NCBI GenBank assembly: GCA_030618315.1
Contig: JAUXDO010000021.1
Span: 1-14,687, forward strand
Direction: 5' to 3'
Length of the DNA: 14,687 nt
Source of the DNA: Candidatus Peregrinibacteria bacterium
Lineage (GTDB): Bacteria > Patescibacteriota > Gracilibacteria > UM-FILTER-43-11
Shown in pieces: positions 6,863 through 13,101 of the stretch. The translations under genes and the position numbers were made by a program. How positions within the stretch are numbered: the stretch's first letter is position 1; each line of letters opens with the position of its first letter. Under the pieces are notes generated by a model. It was not told the origin of the DNA, ran no database searches, and saw nothing but the letters and a program-made list of their open reading frames with translations.

Positions 6863-8899
6863 ATGCAAGACATACAGGAGTCACTCCGAAATCTACCAAA
6901 GGTCAATCCATCTAAACGATTTATTGTTCAGTCAAAGAGTCGTTTGATGCATCAAATAGAATTTCAGAAAAATGAAACATGGTTTTCTGCTTTTTTAAGA
7001 AAGCTAGGTGTAGTGGCACCATCCGCAACTTTTGTATCTCAGGCGCGCATCAGGCTAATATATAGTATTCGCAGAGTACATCAGCCATTAATATCACGCT
7101 TACTGGGTTTAAATAATAAACTCTTATTCGTCAGACGACTCGCGGCTTCAACCATGATTATGATTATTGCTGTTACCGCCACTTTATTTTTTGCAGAAGG
7201 AAATCGGGTTGTAAGTGCCGCAGAAGATACATACATCGAAGTTCTGTTTGGCGATGTCACAATCAAACACGCAGACAACTTAATTTGGGATTCAGTAAAT
7301 GGTCAAATAGAGCTCACAGCTGGTGATTTAATAAGGCTATCCAATGAGTCTGAAGCTGTAATTCATTTTTTTGATGATTCAGAGCTTAGATTAGCTGATA
7401 ACTCCCTTCTCCTTATTGGTAAACTCGATGTAAGTCCTGCATATGCCCGCCAGGGAATCATAGAAGTATCTCTGCATGAAGGTAATGCATGGGTTCAAAC
7501 ACTCAATGTTGCCGATGGCTTTGCTGGTTTTACCGTGATAACGCGAGACGCAATTGCAAAAGCTGTAAATGCTACATTTGGTGTGGAATCTCATTTACAA
7601 AAACCAACAATATTCAATGTATACAGTAATAAAATTGAATTAAGCACATTACGCTCAGATACCCGCGTTATCATCGACTCAACAAAGGTTACCACTAATC
7701 AACGGGTCCAAATTACCCCAGTTGTAAATTATCCAAAAAACCCAATTGTGGTTACCAGCACTTTGTCTCAGCAGGATCTAGCCGATAGTTGGGTGCAGGC
7801 TAATTTGCAAAAAGATCATGAACATCTAATCGCGTTGCAGGAAAGTGAATTAAATAGGTTAAAACTATCTGCCGGTTCATTACCAGGGGAATTTATGTAT
7901 TCTATTAAGCAGGCCAAAGAACGTCTAAAATTGGCTGTAAGTTTTGGTGAATCCAGTCTTACAGAAACTCAAATTGAAATAGCAAACAAACGTCTAAACG
8001 AGGCAATTGTCCTATTGAAGAACGGTGACAGGCAAAAGGCTATGGAGCTTTTAATGGTTTATCAAAGTATAGTTCGTGAAATTGCTGAGGCAGAGAAGGA
8101 AAATATTGCTCATTTACTTGTTACAGCTCATCAAAAATCACTAATAGCATCTTTACCTAGTGATGTATCTATTAATATGGTTAAAGAGGCACTCAATAAA
8201 ACCGAAGAGTTATTTGCTGGAGATTTAATTGAAAAGGAACAGATAAGACTTGAAAATTCAGTTGAACGTTTAGCAGATATCTCATTGCTAGTTGAAGTCG
8301 GCAATATTGAAGCCGCCAAAGAAGCTTTGGTTAATCATGAACTATCTGAAAGGGCAGTTTTGGATGAAGTAAATACATTAGAAAATGAAGACGCAAAGAA
8401 GGAAATATTCAGCAATATACTGGAATTACAAAATGAAGAATTAAATCTGCTCAAATTAATTGTTGCACAAATAGAATCAGCAGGCGAAATCGACTCTCAA
8501 TTTGCATCTATGATAGAAAACGCTAAAAATGATACTCAGGGTGAGGTAAGTCATACTATTGCATACATAAAACCTCTAATGCCGGAAGTTGTTCAGGAGC
8601 AAAAAGAAATTCAGGCAACAAAGTCCAATGTCCAGATGATCGTAGAAAAGGTCTACATATATAACACATGGCAGGGGCAAAAGAATCAGCTCTCTCGTCT
8701 GCTAAAACAGGAAGGTGCATATGCTAGTAATTTGGTATTTATGATTGAACTCAGAGATAGTTTGGATGGTCGCTCTCGTGATTATATTAATACTAAAATT
8801 CTTGAACTTGAAAGAATAGCACGTGAGAATAAAAGTGAAGCTATTCAAAGAAAAATTGACCAGGCGATAAGATCTAGGGTGTCCGATCAGGGGACATAA
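6863..8899 (+). CDS. Membrane protein with FecR-like and DUF5667 domains, probable sigma-factor regulator
   Basis: 678 residues. The N-terminal 90 residues are basic and probably cytoplasmic, and contain a repeated motif: PSKRFIVQSKSRLMHQI (16-32) and PSATFVSQARIRLIYSI (53-69) agree at 7 of 17 positions. One transmembrane helix follows (about 93-112, AASTMIMIIAVTATLFF). A FecR-like beta domain spans about 123-265, with the typical GQIELTAGDLIRLSNESEAV and FFDDSELRLADNS. A DUF5667-like helical part spans about 336-420 (PGEFMYSIKQAKERLKLAVS), and the rest is long amphipathic helix, probably coiled coil. By analogy with FecR-type systems the outside part would sense or bind something and the inside part would hold the ECF sigma factor encoded just upstream. 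Domain calls are by eye. A repeat overlaps its stop codon. Confidence 0.82.
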   Translation: MQDIQESLRNLPKVNPSKRFIVQSKSRLMHQIEFQKNETWFSAFLRKLGVVAPSATFVSQARIRLIYSIRRVHQPLISRLLGLNNKLLFVRRLAASTMIMIIAVTATLFFAEGNRVVSAAEDTYIEVLFGDVTIKHADNLIWDSVNGQIELTAGDLIRLSNESEAVIHFFDDSELRLADNSLLLIGKLDVSPAYARQGIIEVSLHEGNAWVQTLNVADGFAGFTVITRDAIAKAVNATFGVESHLQKPTIFNVYSNKIELSTLRSDTRVIIDSTKVTTNQRVQITPVVNYPKNPIVVTSTLSQQDLADSWVQANLQKDHEHLIALQESELNRLKLSAGSLPGEFMYSIKQAKERLKLAVSFGESSLTETQIEIANKRLNEAIVLLKNGDRQKAMELLMVYQSIVREIAEAEKENIAHLLVTAHQKSLIASLPSDVSINMVKEALNKTEELFAGDLIEKEQIRLENSVERLADISLLVEVGNIEAAKEALVNHELSERAVLDEVNTLENEDAKKEIFSNILELQNEELNLLKLIVAQIESAGEIDSQFASMIENAKNDTQGEVSHTIAYIKPLMPEVVQEQKEIQATKSNVQMIVEKVYIYNTWQGQKNQLSRLLKQEGAYASNLVFMIELRDSLDGRSRDYINTKILELERIARENKSEAIQRKIDQAIRSRVSDQGT

Positions 8900-8975
8900 A
8901 TAGCGGTTAGTAGTTAGAAGTTAGCGATTAGCTTTTTTGAGCTATCCGCTATCCGCTAGTCGCTAACCGCTATTT
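8898..8975. repeat. Inverted repeat built of 7-bp units, copy 2
   Basis: AAATAGCGGTTAG (8898-8910) and CTAACCGCTATTT (8963-8975) are perfect 13-bp inverted repeats, and the left arm starts inside the TAA stop codon of the FecR gene. The interior repeats TTAG/AGCG words around a TTTTTT centre (8933-8938), as in the copy at 3393-3466. It is expected to form a long imperfect hairpin in the mRNA and may stop + strand transcription before the convergent gene. Confidence 0.8.
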
Positions 8976-8980
8976 ATCTT

Positions 8981-9022
8981 AAAAAAGCCGCCCCCCATCC
9001 CGCTAAGCGGGAGAGGGACGGG
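8981..9022 (-). terminator. Rho-independent terminator for the - strand gene at 9045-10196
   Basis: Read on the - strand, a GC-rich stem with core TCCCGC-TTA-GCGGGA (8998-9012) extends outward through CCGTCCCTC paired with TGGGGGGCGG, with one mismatch, one bulge and two G-U pairs, and is followed directly by TTTTTT (complement of 8981-8986). The G-U pairs form only in the - strand RNA, which fits the direction. It starts 23 bp beyond the stop codon. Confidence 0.75.
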
Positions 9023-9030
9023 TTAGAGTT

Positions 9031-9040
9031 GAGGTTTCGG
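9031..9040. repeat. Inverted-repeat bracket of gene A, 3' side (partner 10256-10265)
   Basis: GAGGTTTCGG lies 4 bp beyond the stop codon of gene A. Its exact reverse complement CCGAAACCTC is at 10256-10265 in the leader. The same pair brackets gene B. The pair thus encloses leader, Shine-Dalgarno sequence and the complete coding sequence. Confidence 0.7.
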
Positions 9041-9044
9041 TTAA

Positions 9045-10196
9045 TTACTTTTTCTTTTTCTTTTTCTTCTTATTTCTACACCTTTTCTTCTTCCCTTTCT
9101 TTTTGGCCTTGCTCTTTTGCTTAGCCTTGGGCATGGGCTTATACTGAGGCACAGGATCGATTATTCTTGTGCTCCTTCTGGTTAAAGGTTCAATATTAAG
9201 GCATTTAGCCTCCTGTTCAGAAGTGCCTACCCTTGTAACAGGGGAGAAGTGCCAGCCATCACCTTTGTTACCTGGCTTCCACATTTTTGATTTGCATCCG
9301 CCAATATAACCAAGGTCGATCATCTCGAAGTAGATATCCCGCCAGTTTCTAATATCGATGGCAGCATGCCCATCTCCTAAGTTACTGGGTTTTGAAGCAA
9401 CGTCTTCCCTGACGGCCACTTCGCACCTTTTAAGCACCTTTTTTTCACTCCTAGTTACGTACTTACTCCAAATGTTCTTAGCTTTGCCCAAAATGCTTAG
9501 AGCTCCGCCTTTCTCCAGACATGCATGAAGATTTCTGCCCCAGACAACCAGTCTGAGGTTTTCAGGTCGGTTAAAGAACCTTCCATTCATCCATTTTCCT
9601 GTTTTCTCATATATGAGTTTTGCATCATCATATGTAAGATCAAGAGTCTTGGCCTGATACTTGCTTGCATCGATATGTGGTGCCCCATCTGGTCTGAAAA
9701 CAGGTACATTTTTTGCCGTAAAAAAGTCCCGGCCTCTGCTTGTGTACCAGTTTTTATAACCGATAAAGCGGTTGATTGTAAACCACATGTTCACACCTTC
9801 GTGATGAACAAATTTCATACCCTTCTTTTTAAATGCCAGAAGTGCATCGTCGCCACCAATCTCAAGAATGCCTTTAGCATCCGCAAGTTCGATGGTATGA
9901 GCTTTGATATTCGATTCTTCAATTCTCTTTTTCGTGGCATAGGCTATTTCTATAACCTTTTCTCTAAATTCAGGTGTAGCTGGCATACCTTTGTCATCCA
10001 ACTTCGCATACTCTTCGATGCTGATGTTATCAGGTAAGGTAGCAACCTTTTCAGGTACTTCTTCTACAACCTTAGTTTCCTCTCCATCATCAGAAGGAAA
10101 GTCAGGGGAATCCAAGACAAGAGGCGCGATCAGGATGCTTAAGGCACCCAGAATCGTAACGACAAAGAGGGTCGGTCCTACGCTTTTCTTTTTCAT
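9045..10196 (-). CDS. Membrane-anchored exported protein A (shared anchor, unique ectodomain)
   Basis: The reading frame is open further upstream, but the ATG at 10196 is chosen because GGAG stands 6 nt before it and because the neighbour 10513-11757 has the same start, leader and first 37 residues; this gives 383 residues. MKKKS is followed by a single hydrophobic helix (about 8-28), so the bulk should be outside the cell. Ectodomain residues 38-350 match no family I recognise with confidence. The stretch GHAAIDIRNW (276-285) to GDGWHFSP (312-319) is reminiscent of M15-type peptidases, but the canonical SxHxxGxAxD spacing is not kept. There are 5 Cys. The tail 353-383 is almost pure Lys/Arg, which might bind anionic surface polymers. 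The gene is flanked by 10-bp inverted repeats. Function unknown. Confidence 0.85.
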   Translation of the reverse strand: MKKKSVGPTLFVVTILGALSILIAPLVLDSPDFPSDDGEETKVVEEVPEKVATLPDNISIEEYAKLDDKGMPATPEFREKVIEIAYATKKRIEESNIKAHTIELADAKGILEIGGDDALLAFKKKGMKFVHHEGVNMWFTINRFIGYKNWYTSRGRDFFTAKNVPVFRPDGAPHIDASKYQAKTLDLTYDDAKLIYEKTGKWMNGRFFNRPENLRLVVWGRNLHACLEKGGALSILGKAKNIWSKYVTRSEKKVLKRCEVAVREDVASKPSNLGDGHAAIDIRNWRDIYFEMIDLGYIGGCKSKMWKPGNKGDGWHFSPVTRVGTSEQEAKCLNIEPLTRRSTRIIDPVPQYKPMPKAKQKSKAKKKGKKKRCRNKKKKKKKK

Positions 10197-10215
10197 TTTC
10201 TTCTCCAAAATTTCT

Positions 10216-10232
10216 CCTGAGCAGTGCTCAGG
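10216..10232 (-). other. Leader hairpin of gene A, stem CCTGAGC
   Basis: CCTGAGC-AGT-GCTCAGG is a perfect 7-bp stem with a 3-nt loop, ending 19 nt before the ATG and just upstream of the Shine-Dalgarno sequence. The flanks TTTCT and TTTTAGTTG are identical in gene B, but the stem there is quite different. It could affect translation or protect the mRNA end. Confidence 0.8.
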
Positions 10233-10255
10233 TTTTAGTTGTTGTTTTACGTTAC

Positions 10256-10265
10256 CCGAAACCTC
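10256..10265. repeat. Inverted-repeat bracket of gene A, 5' side (partner 9031-9040)
   Basis: CCGAAACCTC in the conserved leader, perfect reverse complement of 9031-9040. It lies within the wider shared sequence TTACCCGAAACCTCTGAC, which is also present in gene B at 11812-11829. Confidence 0.7.
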
Positions 10266-10472
10266 TGACTTCCAAATGATTAACGATTTATGATTGATGA
10301 TTAAAGAAATTTCCTTAATCGTAAATCTTTCAACATAAATCATAACAAGATATTATTAGTTCAAAATAAACTAGAAACAATAACATCAATATCATTTTAA
10401 AAGCCAAAGAACGAGTAACGTTTGCTGTGTTTTTAAAGATCAAATATTTGCTAAGGTCAGATTATTTGTTAG
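10266..10472 (-). promoter_or_regulatory. Upstream region of gene A with a conserved 43-bp block
   Basis: The block 10403-10445, beginning GCCAAAGAACGAGTAACG, matches 11893-11935 upstream of gene B at 39 of 43 positions, and AGGTCAGATTATTT (10455-10468) recurs as AGGTCAGAATTATTT near 11971. In between, gene A has about 120 bp of its own: AT-rich words such as GATTTATG (10284-10291) with inverted partner CATAAATC (10335-10342). The conserved block is probably the promoter or an operator; I could not fix a -35/-10 pair. Confidence 0.5.
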
Positions 10473-10494
10473 GCCCCGAGTTTTACCTCGGGGC
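10473..10494 (-). other. Strong stem-loop after gene B, possible terminator
   Basis: GCCCCGAG (10473-10480) and CTCGGGGC (10487-10494) form a perfect 8-bp stem with a 6-nt loop, 18 bp beyond the gene B stop. On the - strand no T tract follows, so a rho-independent terminator is uncertain; it may instead protect the transcript end. Confidence 0.6.
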
Positions 10495-10501
10495 GAGTTT
10501 T

Positions 10502-10511
10502 AGGTTTCGGG
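10502..10511. repeat. Inverted-repeat bracket of gene B, 3' side (partner 11814-11823)
   Basis: AGGTTTCGGG immediately follows the stop codon of gene B on the - strand and is the exact reverse complement of CCCGAAACCT at 11814-11823 in its leader. The arrangement matches that of gene A (9031-9040 and 10256-10265). Confidence 0.7.
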
Positions 10512-10512
10512 T

Positions 10513-11757
10513 TTAGATACAAATCTGCTTACCGTTAATACCGGTAATACAGATTTCTTTCTTTTTTTTCACATCTCCTTTCTTCTTTGGGGCGGGCTTC
10601 GGAGCCTCTCCCTTTTCAGGTTTTGGCTCCGTCGCAGGCCCCGAGTCAGGCTGAGATGACTGTTGAGGCTGAGGAGCATTATTAAACTTATCTTCAATCT
10701 CTTCAGGAGAAATAAGGTCAATCGTAATTCCCCTTTTCAGCCACGCCTTCTCCTGTCTTACAGCACCTTTGCGCCCCTTAAAGGTCGCATGACTTCCGCC
10801 AGTTTCCTGACGGAATATACAACTCTTAAGAGCCAATATGTCACCATCCCTGTATACAGTCGTATTCCATGGGGCAGGTTTCTCATCAGTCTCTCTCTTT
10901 TTCAGATTGGCACGGTTATAAGCTTTCAGATCCATTTTTTTCTTATAACACTTTCTAATATCCTCTCCGTACCCTTTCCATGAAAAATGAGACCCTTTAC
11001 CAAAATAGCGACTACCAATTATTTTAACATGTGGACCATGTTTAGTAGCGAACTTCATAACAATATTAAGCATAAACTCTTCAGCTATGTCCGGAGAGTT
11101 CATCCACTTATGAATAACTCTTAGATTTTTCTCCCAGTTAACATTGTTCCACTTCTGAATGACATCTGGGTCATTCCGTTTCGCCTCATCTCCAACAGAA
11201 ACATCATCCCATCCATCCATACATTCGCCATGATGGAAAAGTAGAATTTGTCCTTGGGCAGTTGCGAACACTGAAAGCATAAGAACAGTATTCTTAAGTC
11301 TCATTTTTTCACATTCAGTGTCAGACATGTCACTCTTACAAACCTGATCCTTCGGCTGGAGAATGTCTAAAGATCTTTTTCTCATTTCAGAGTATTTCTT
11401 ACAGCCCATTCCATCTGCACAGAGTGTGTAAGAGTCAACGCTCATGATCCAGCTTGGTATGGTAATATCAAACCTTTTCATTCTTTTGATACTAGCGCTA
11501 CAACCTTTGCAGTTGGTTTTAACAGGATCCACATTAATGGCTCCCATTTGCCTTCTGCTCATCGGTGGAATCGGACCATACTCTTCCTGAAAGCTGATTT
11601 TAACGATTTTTTCCTCCGCAATCTCTTCCTCCACTCCCGTGTTTTCATCATCAGAAGGAAAGTCAGGGGAATCCAAGACAAGAGGCGCGATTAGGATGCT
11701 TAAGGCACCCAAAATCGTAACGACAAAGAGGGTCGGTCCTACGCTTTTCTTTTTCAT
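10513..11757 (-). CDS. Membrane-anchored exported protein B (shared anchor, cysteine-rich ectodomain)
   Basis: 414 residues from the ATG at 11757, which has GGAG 6 nt upstream. Residues 1-37, with one transmembrane helix at about 8-28, are identical to protein A; from residue 38 on there is no similarity I can see. The ectodomain has 11 Cys (83, 86, 113, 119, 140, 149, 179, 270, 313, 403, 413), the first two as CKGC, which suggests disulfides outside the cell. Residues 361-400 are a Pro/Gln/Lys-rich linker (PQPQQSSQPDSGPATEPKP and onward), followed by a short end EICITGINGKQICI. I recognise no family. It looks like a surface or secreted effector or adhesin made from the same anchor cassette as its neighbour. 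Confidence 0.87.
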   Translation of the reverse strand: MKKKSVGPTLFVVTILGALSILIAPLVLDSPDFPSDDENTGVEEEIAEEKIVKISFQEEYGPIPPMSRRQMGAINVDPVKTNCKGCSASIKRMKRFDITIPSWIMSVDSYTLCADGMGCKKYSEMRKRSLDILQPKDQVCKSDMSDTECEKMRLKNTVLMLSVFATAQGQILLFHHGECMDGWDDVSVGDEAKRNDPDVIQKWNNVNWEKNLRVIHKWMNSPDIAEEFMLNIVMKFATKHGPHVKIIGSRYFGKGSHFSWKGYGEDIRKCYKKKMDLKAYNRANLKKRETDEKPAPWNTTVYRDGDILALKSCIFRQETGGSHATFKGRKGAVRQEKAWLKRGITIDLISPEEIEDKFNNAPQPQQSSQPDSGPATEPKPEKGEAPKPAPKKKGDVKKKKEICITGINGKQICI

Positions 11758-11776
11758 TTTCTTCTCCAAAATTTCT

Positions 11777-11791
11777 CCCCGCCATGCGGGG
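11777..11791 (-). other. Leader hairpin of gene B, stem CCCCGC
   Basis: CCCCGC-CAT-GCGGGG, a perfect 6-bp stem with a 3-nt loop, 19 nt before the ATG: exactly the position of the unrelated CCTGAGC hairpin of gene A. The flanking sequence is identical on both sides. Confidence 0.8.
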
Positions 11792-11813
11792 TTTTAGTTG
11801 TTGTTTTACGTTA

Positions 11814-11823
11814 CCCGAAACCT
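11814..11823. repeat. Inverted-repeat bracket of gene B, 5' side (partner 10502-10511)
   Basis: CCCGAAACCT, the exact reverse complement of 10502-10511, in the conserved leader. Confidence 0.7.
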
Positions 11824-11841
11824 CTGACCTCCAAAATGATT

Positions 11842-12120
11842 GAAGATTGATCCCGCTTAGCGGGACAACTACAAATCAACATAATTTGTGAGGCCAAAGA
11901 ACGAGTAACGATTCCTGTAATTTTAAAGATCAAATTTTTTATACTGGATTGCTTTCATAGATTCGAAATTAGGTCAGAATTATTTTGATTGATAGCAAGG
12001 CACAATTTGCGAGGTAATGCCTTAGTATTCCAAGTGAATTGTAACGATGTTAACAATTATAAGAATCTGAGATAAATCGAATTTATGAGAGCAATTCAGT
12101 ATGAGGTCAAATTTTTAATA
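11842..12120 (-). promoter_or_regulatory. Upstream region of gene B with conserved block and hairpins
   Basis: It holds the hairpin TCCCGC-TTA-GCGGGA (11851-11865, same stem as in the terminator at 8998-9012), the block 11893-11935 shared with gene A, AAGGCA/TGCCTT (11997-12002, 12018-12023), and AATTGTAAC-GAT-GTT(A)ACAATT (12037-12058, one bulge). No gene is seen. The conserved block is the best candidate for promoter or operator. Confidence 0.5.
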
Positions 12121-12124
12121 GAGC

Positions 12125-12155
12125 CTCCGCACCGACCAAATTGGCCGATGCGGAG
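12125..12155 (-). terminator. Long stem-loop after gene C, probable transcript end
   Basis: In the - strand RNA, CTCCGCATCGGCC pairs over 13 positions with GGTCGGTGCGGAG around a 5-nt loop, two of the pairs being G-U. On the + strand these two would be C-A mismatches, so the structure belongs to the - strand transcript of gene C. The T tract after it is weak. A second small hairpin, CCCGA/TCGGG, lies at 12164-12179, closer to the stop. Confidence 0.6.
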
Positions 12156-12206
12156 TCGTGTGACCCGAATTAAATCGGGAAGGTGTCCTCTGAGAAGAAA
12201 AAGTAA

Positions 12207-12836
12207 TCAGGTAGTTCCGCTCGCCTTTTCTCTTTCTTTTCTCTCTTCGTTTTCCAGGTTCAACCTGTCAAGCGTATCGTTGCGCGTTTTGTCGCGCTGT
12301 CCGTTTACGATGATTAGGATTTTGTCTATGAGACTGTCCAGGAAGATCAGGATGAAAGCGAACAATACCCAGCCCCAATTATCGTAGTTGGAGAAGTTCT
12401 CGGCGGTAACATTACCATCAACCTTTTTTTTCTTAAGAGCGTCAATCTCAAGCTGCATCTTAGACTTCTTCTTCTCCTGAAGGGATTTGGTTACCTTATC
12501 CTGCCAGGTAAGATGTCGTTTCATCCAATCCCGGTCCCCCTTAAGGAACTCAATTTCTCTCTTCGTCTTTTCAATTTCCCCAGTGTTAACCGGTGAATTT
12601 TTCGTATTCACGGAATTGGAAGAATATCCATTATGATTTTTCTTACCACTCTTCGTCTTCGTCACTCCTACCACCACTCCAATCACGCCAGTATCCGCTT
12701 TCTTAACGGACTTCTTTTTTTTCTTCTCCGCCTGCTTTTCACCACTCGGGTTCCCAACGGTCCGTTGGGCAGTGACCTCCGCAGTTGCAAAGGACAATCC
12801 GGCGATACAGCACATGATTACCAAAAACTTTTTCAT
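12207..12836 (-). CDS. Exported coiled-coil membrane protein C, unknown function
   Basis: An upstream ATG at 12881 exists, but the ATG at 12836 has a textbook AAAGGAG 6 nt before it and starts a signal peptide (MKKFLVIMCCIAGLSFATA), giving 209 residues. After the signal comes a Lys-rich and Gly/Ser/Asn-rich low-complexity part (30-85), a charged probable coiled coil (about 86-138), one transmembrane helix (about 154-177, WGWVLFAFILIFLDSLIDKI), and a charged tail that would lie in the cytoplasm. I know no family with this order. Its leader has two mini hairpins (GAGA-GAA-TCTC at 12851-12861 and GAGC-CGT-GCTC at 12866-12876). It stands in line with genes A and B on the same strand but lacks their anchor module. 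Confidence 0.82.
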   Translation of the reverse strand: MKKFLVIMCCIAGLSFATAEVTAQRTVGNPSGEKQAEKKKKKSVKKADTGVIGVVVGVTKTKSGKKNHNGYSSNSVNTKNSPVNTGEIEKTKREIEFLKGDRDWMKRHLTWQDKVTKSLQEKKKSKMQLEIDALKKKKVDGNVTAENFSNYDNWGWVLFAFILIFLDSLIDKILIIVNGQRDKTRNDTLDRLNLENEERKEREKASGTT

Positions 12837-12903
12837 GACTTTCTCCTTTCGAGAGAATCTCAGCAGAGCCGTGCTCCACATCGTTTATTTGTTGACTACT
12901 ATT

Positions 12904-13096
12904 CAATGACTGAATTTGTAATTTGTAAATTGTAATTCGTAATTTTCTATGTACGAAGTTAACAGTATTTCTGTATTACAACCGATATAAACTAATCAGT
13001 TTTTTATAGTAATACTGTTAAGCTGATAAAATTACAAATTACATTTTTAAAGGCATAGCCTTTAAAATAAATTACTAATTACAAATTCAGTCATTG
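12904..13096. repeat. MITE-like nested inverted repeat with a TTTGTAAT-rich arm
   Basis: CAATGACTGAATTTGTAATT (12904-12923) at the left is matched by its reverse complement at the right end (to 13096), about 24 bp with one mismatch. A second inverted pair lies inside: TTAACAGTATT (12959-12969) and AATACTGTTAA (13011-13021). A perfect 10-bp hairpin TTTTAAAGGC-ATA-GCCTTTAAAA lies at 13045-13067. No target duplication or coding sequence is visible. The element lies at the promoter side of gene C. Confidence 0.8.
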
Positions 13097-13101
13097 AGTT
13101 T

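Larger units (their letters stand above)
10085..10282 (-). repeat. Shared 5' module, copy A (leader plus first 37 codons)
   Basis: 10085-10217 matches 11646-11778 at 131 of 133 positions, and the two differences within the coding part are synonymous (Leu codons). Upstream, 10233-10281 again matches 11792-11841 with one mismatch and one indel. Between them lie hairpins with the same position but different sequence (10216-10232 against 11777-11791). So promoter-side leader, ribosome binding site and membrane anchor are one duplicated unit fused to different coding sequences. Confidence 0.93.
11646..11841 (-). repeat. Shared 5' module, copy B
   Basis: Partner of 10085-10282; see that entry for the match counts. 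In this copy the hairpin in the middle is CCCCGC-CAT-GCGGGG (11777-11791) and the sequence beyond the module differs from copy A until the block at 11893-11935. Confidence 0.93.

Noticed and set aside
9525..10037. 170-codon open frame on the + strand
   Set aside because: It lies opposite gene A, which has a ribosome binding site, a membrane anchor shared with gene B, and a terminator; the + frame has no such support.
10197..10343. Upstream extension of gene A by 49 codons
   Set aside because: It would translate the leader hairpin and inverted repeat, and gene B shares the ATG with GGAG 6 nt upstream.
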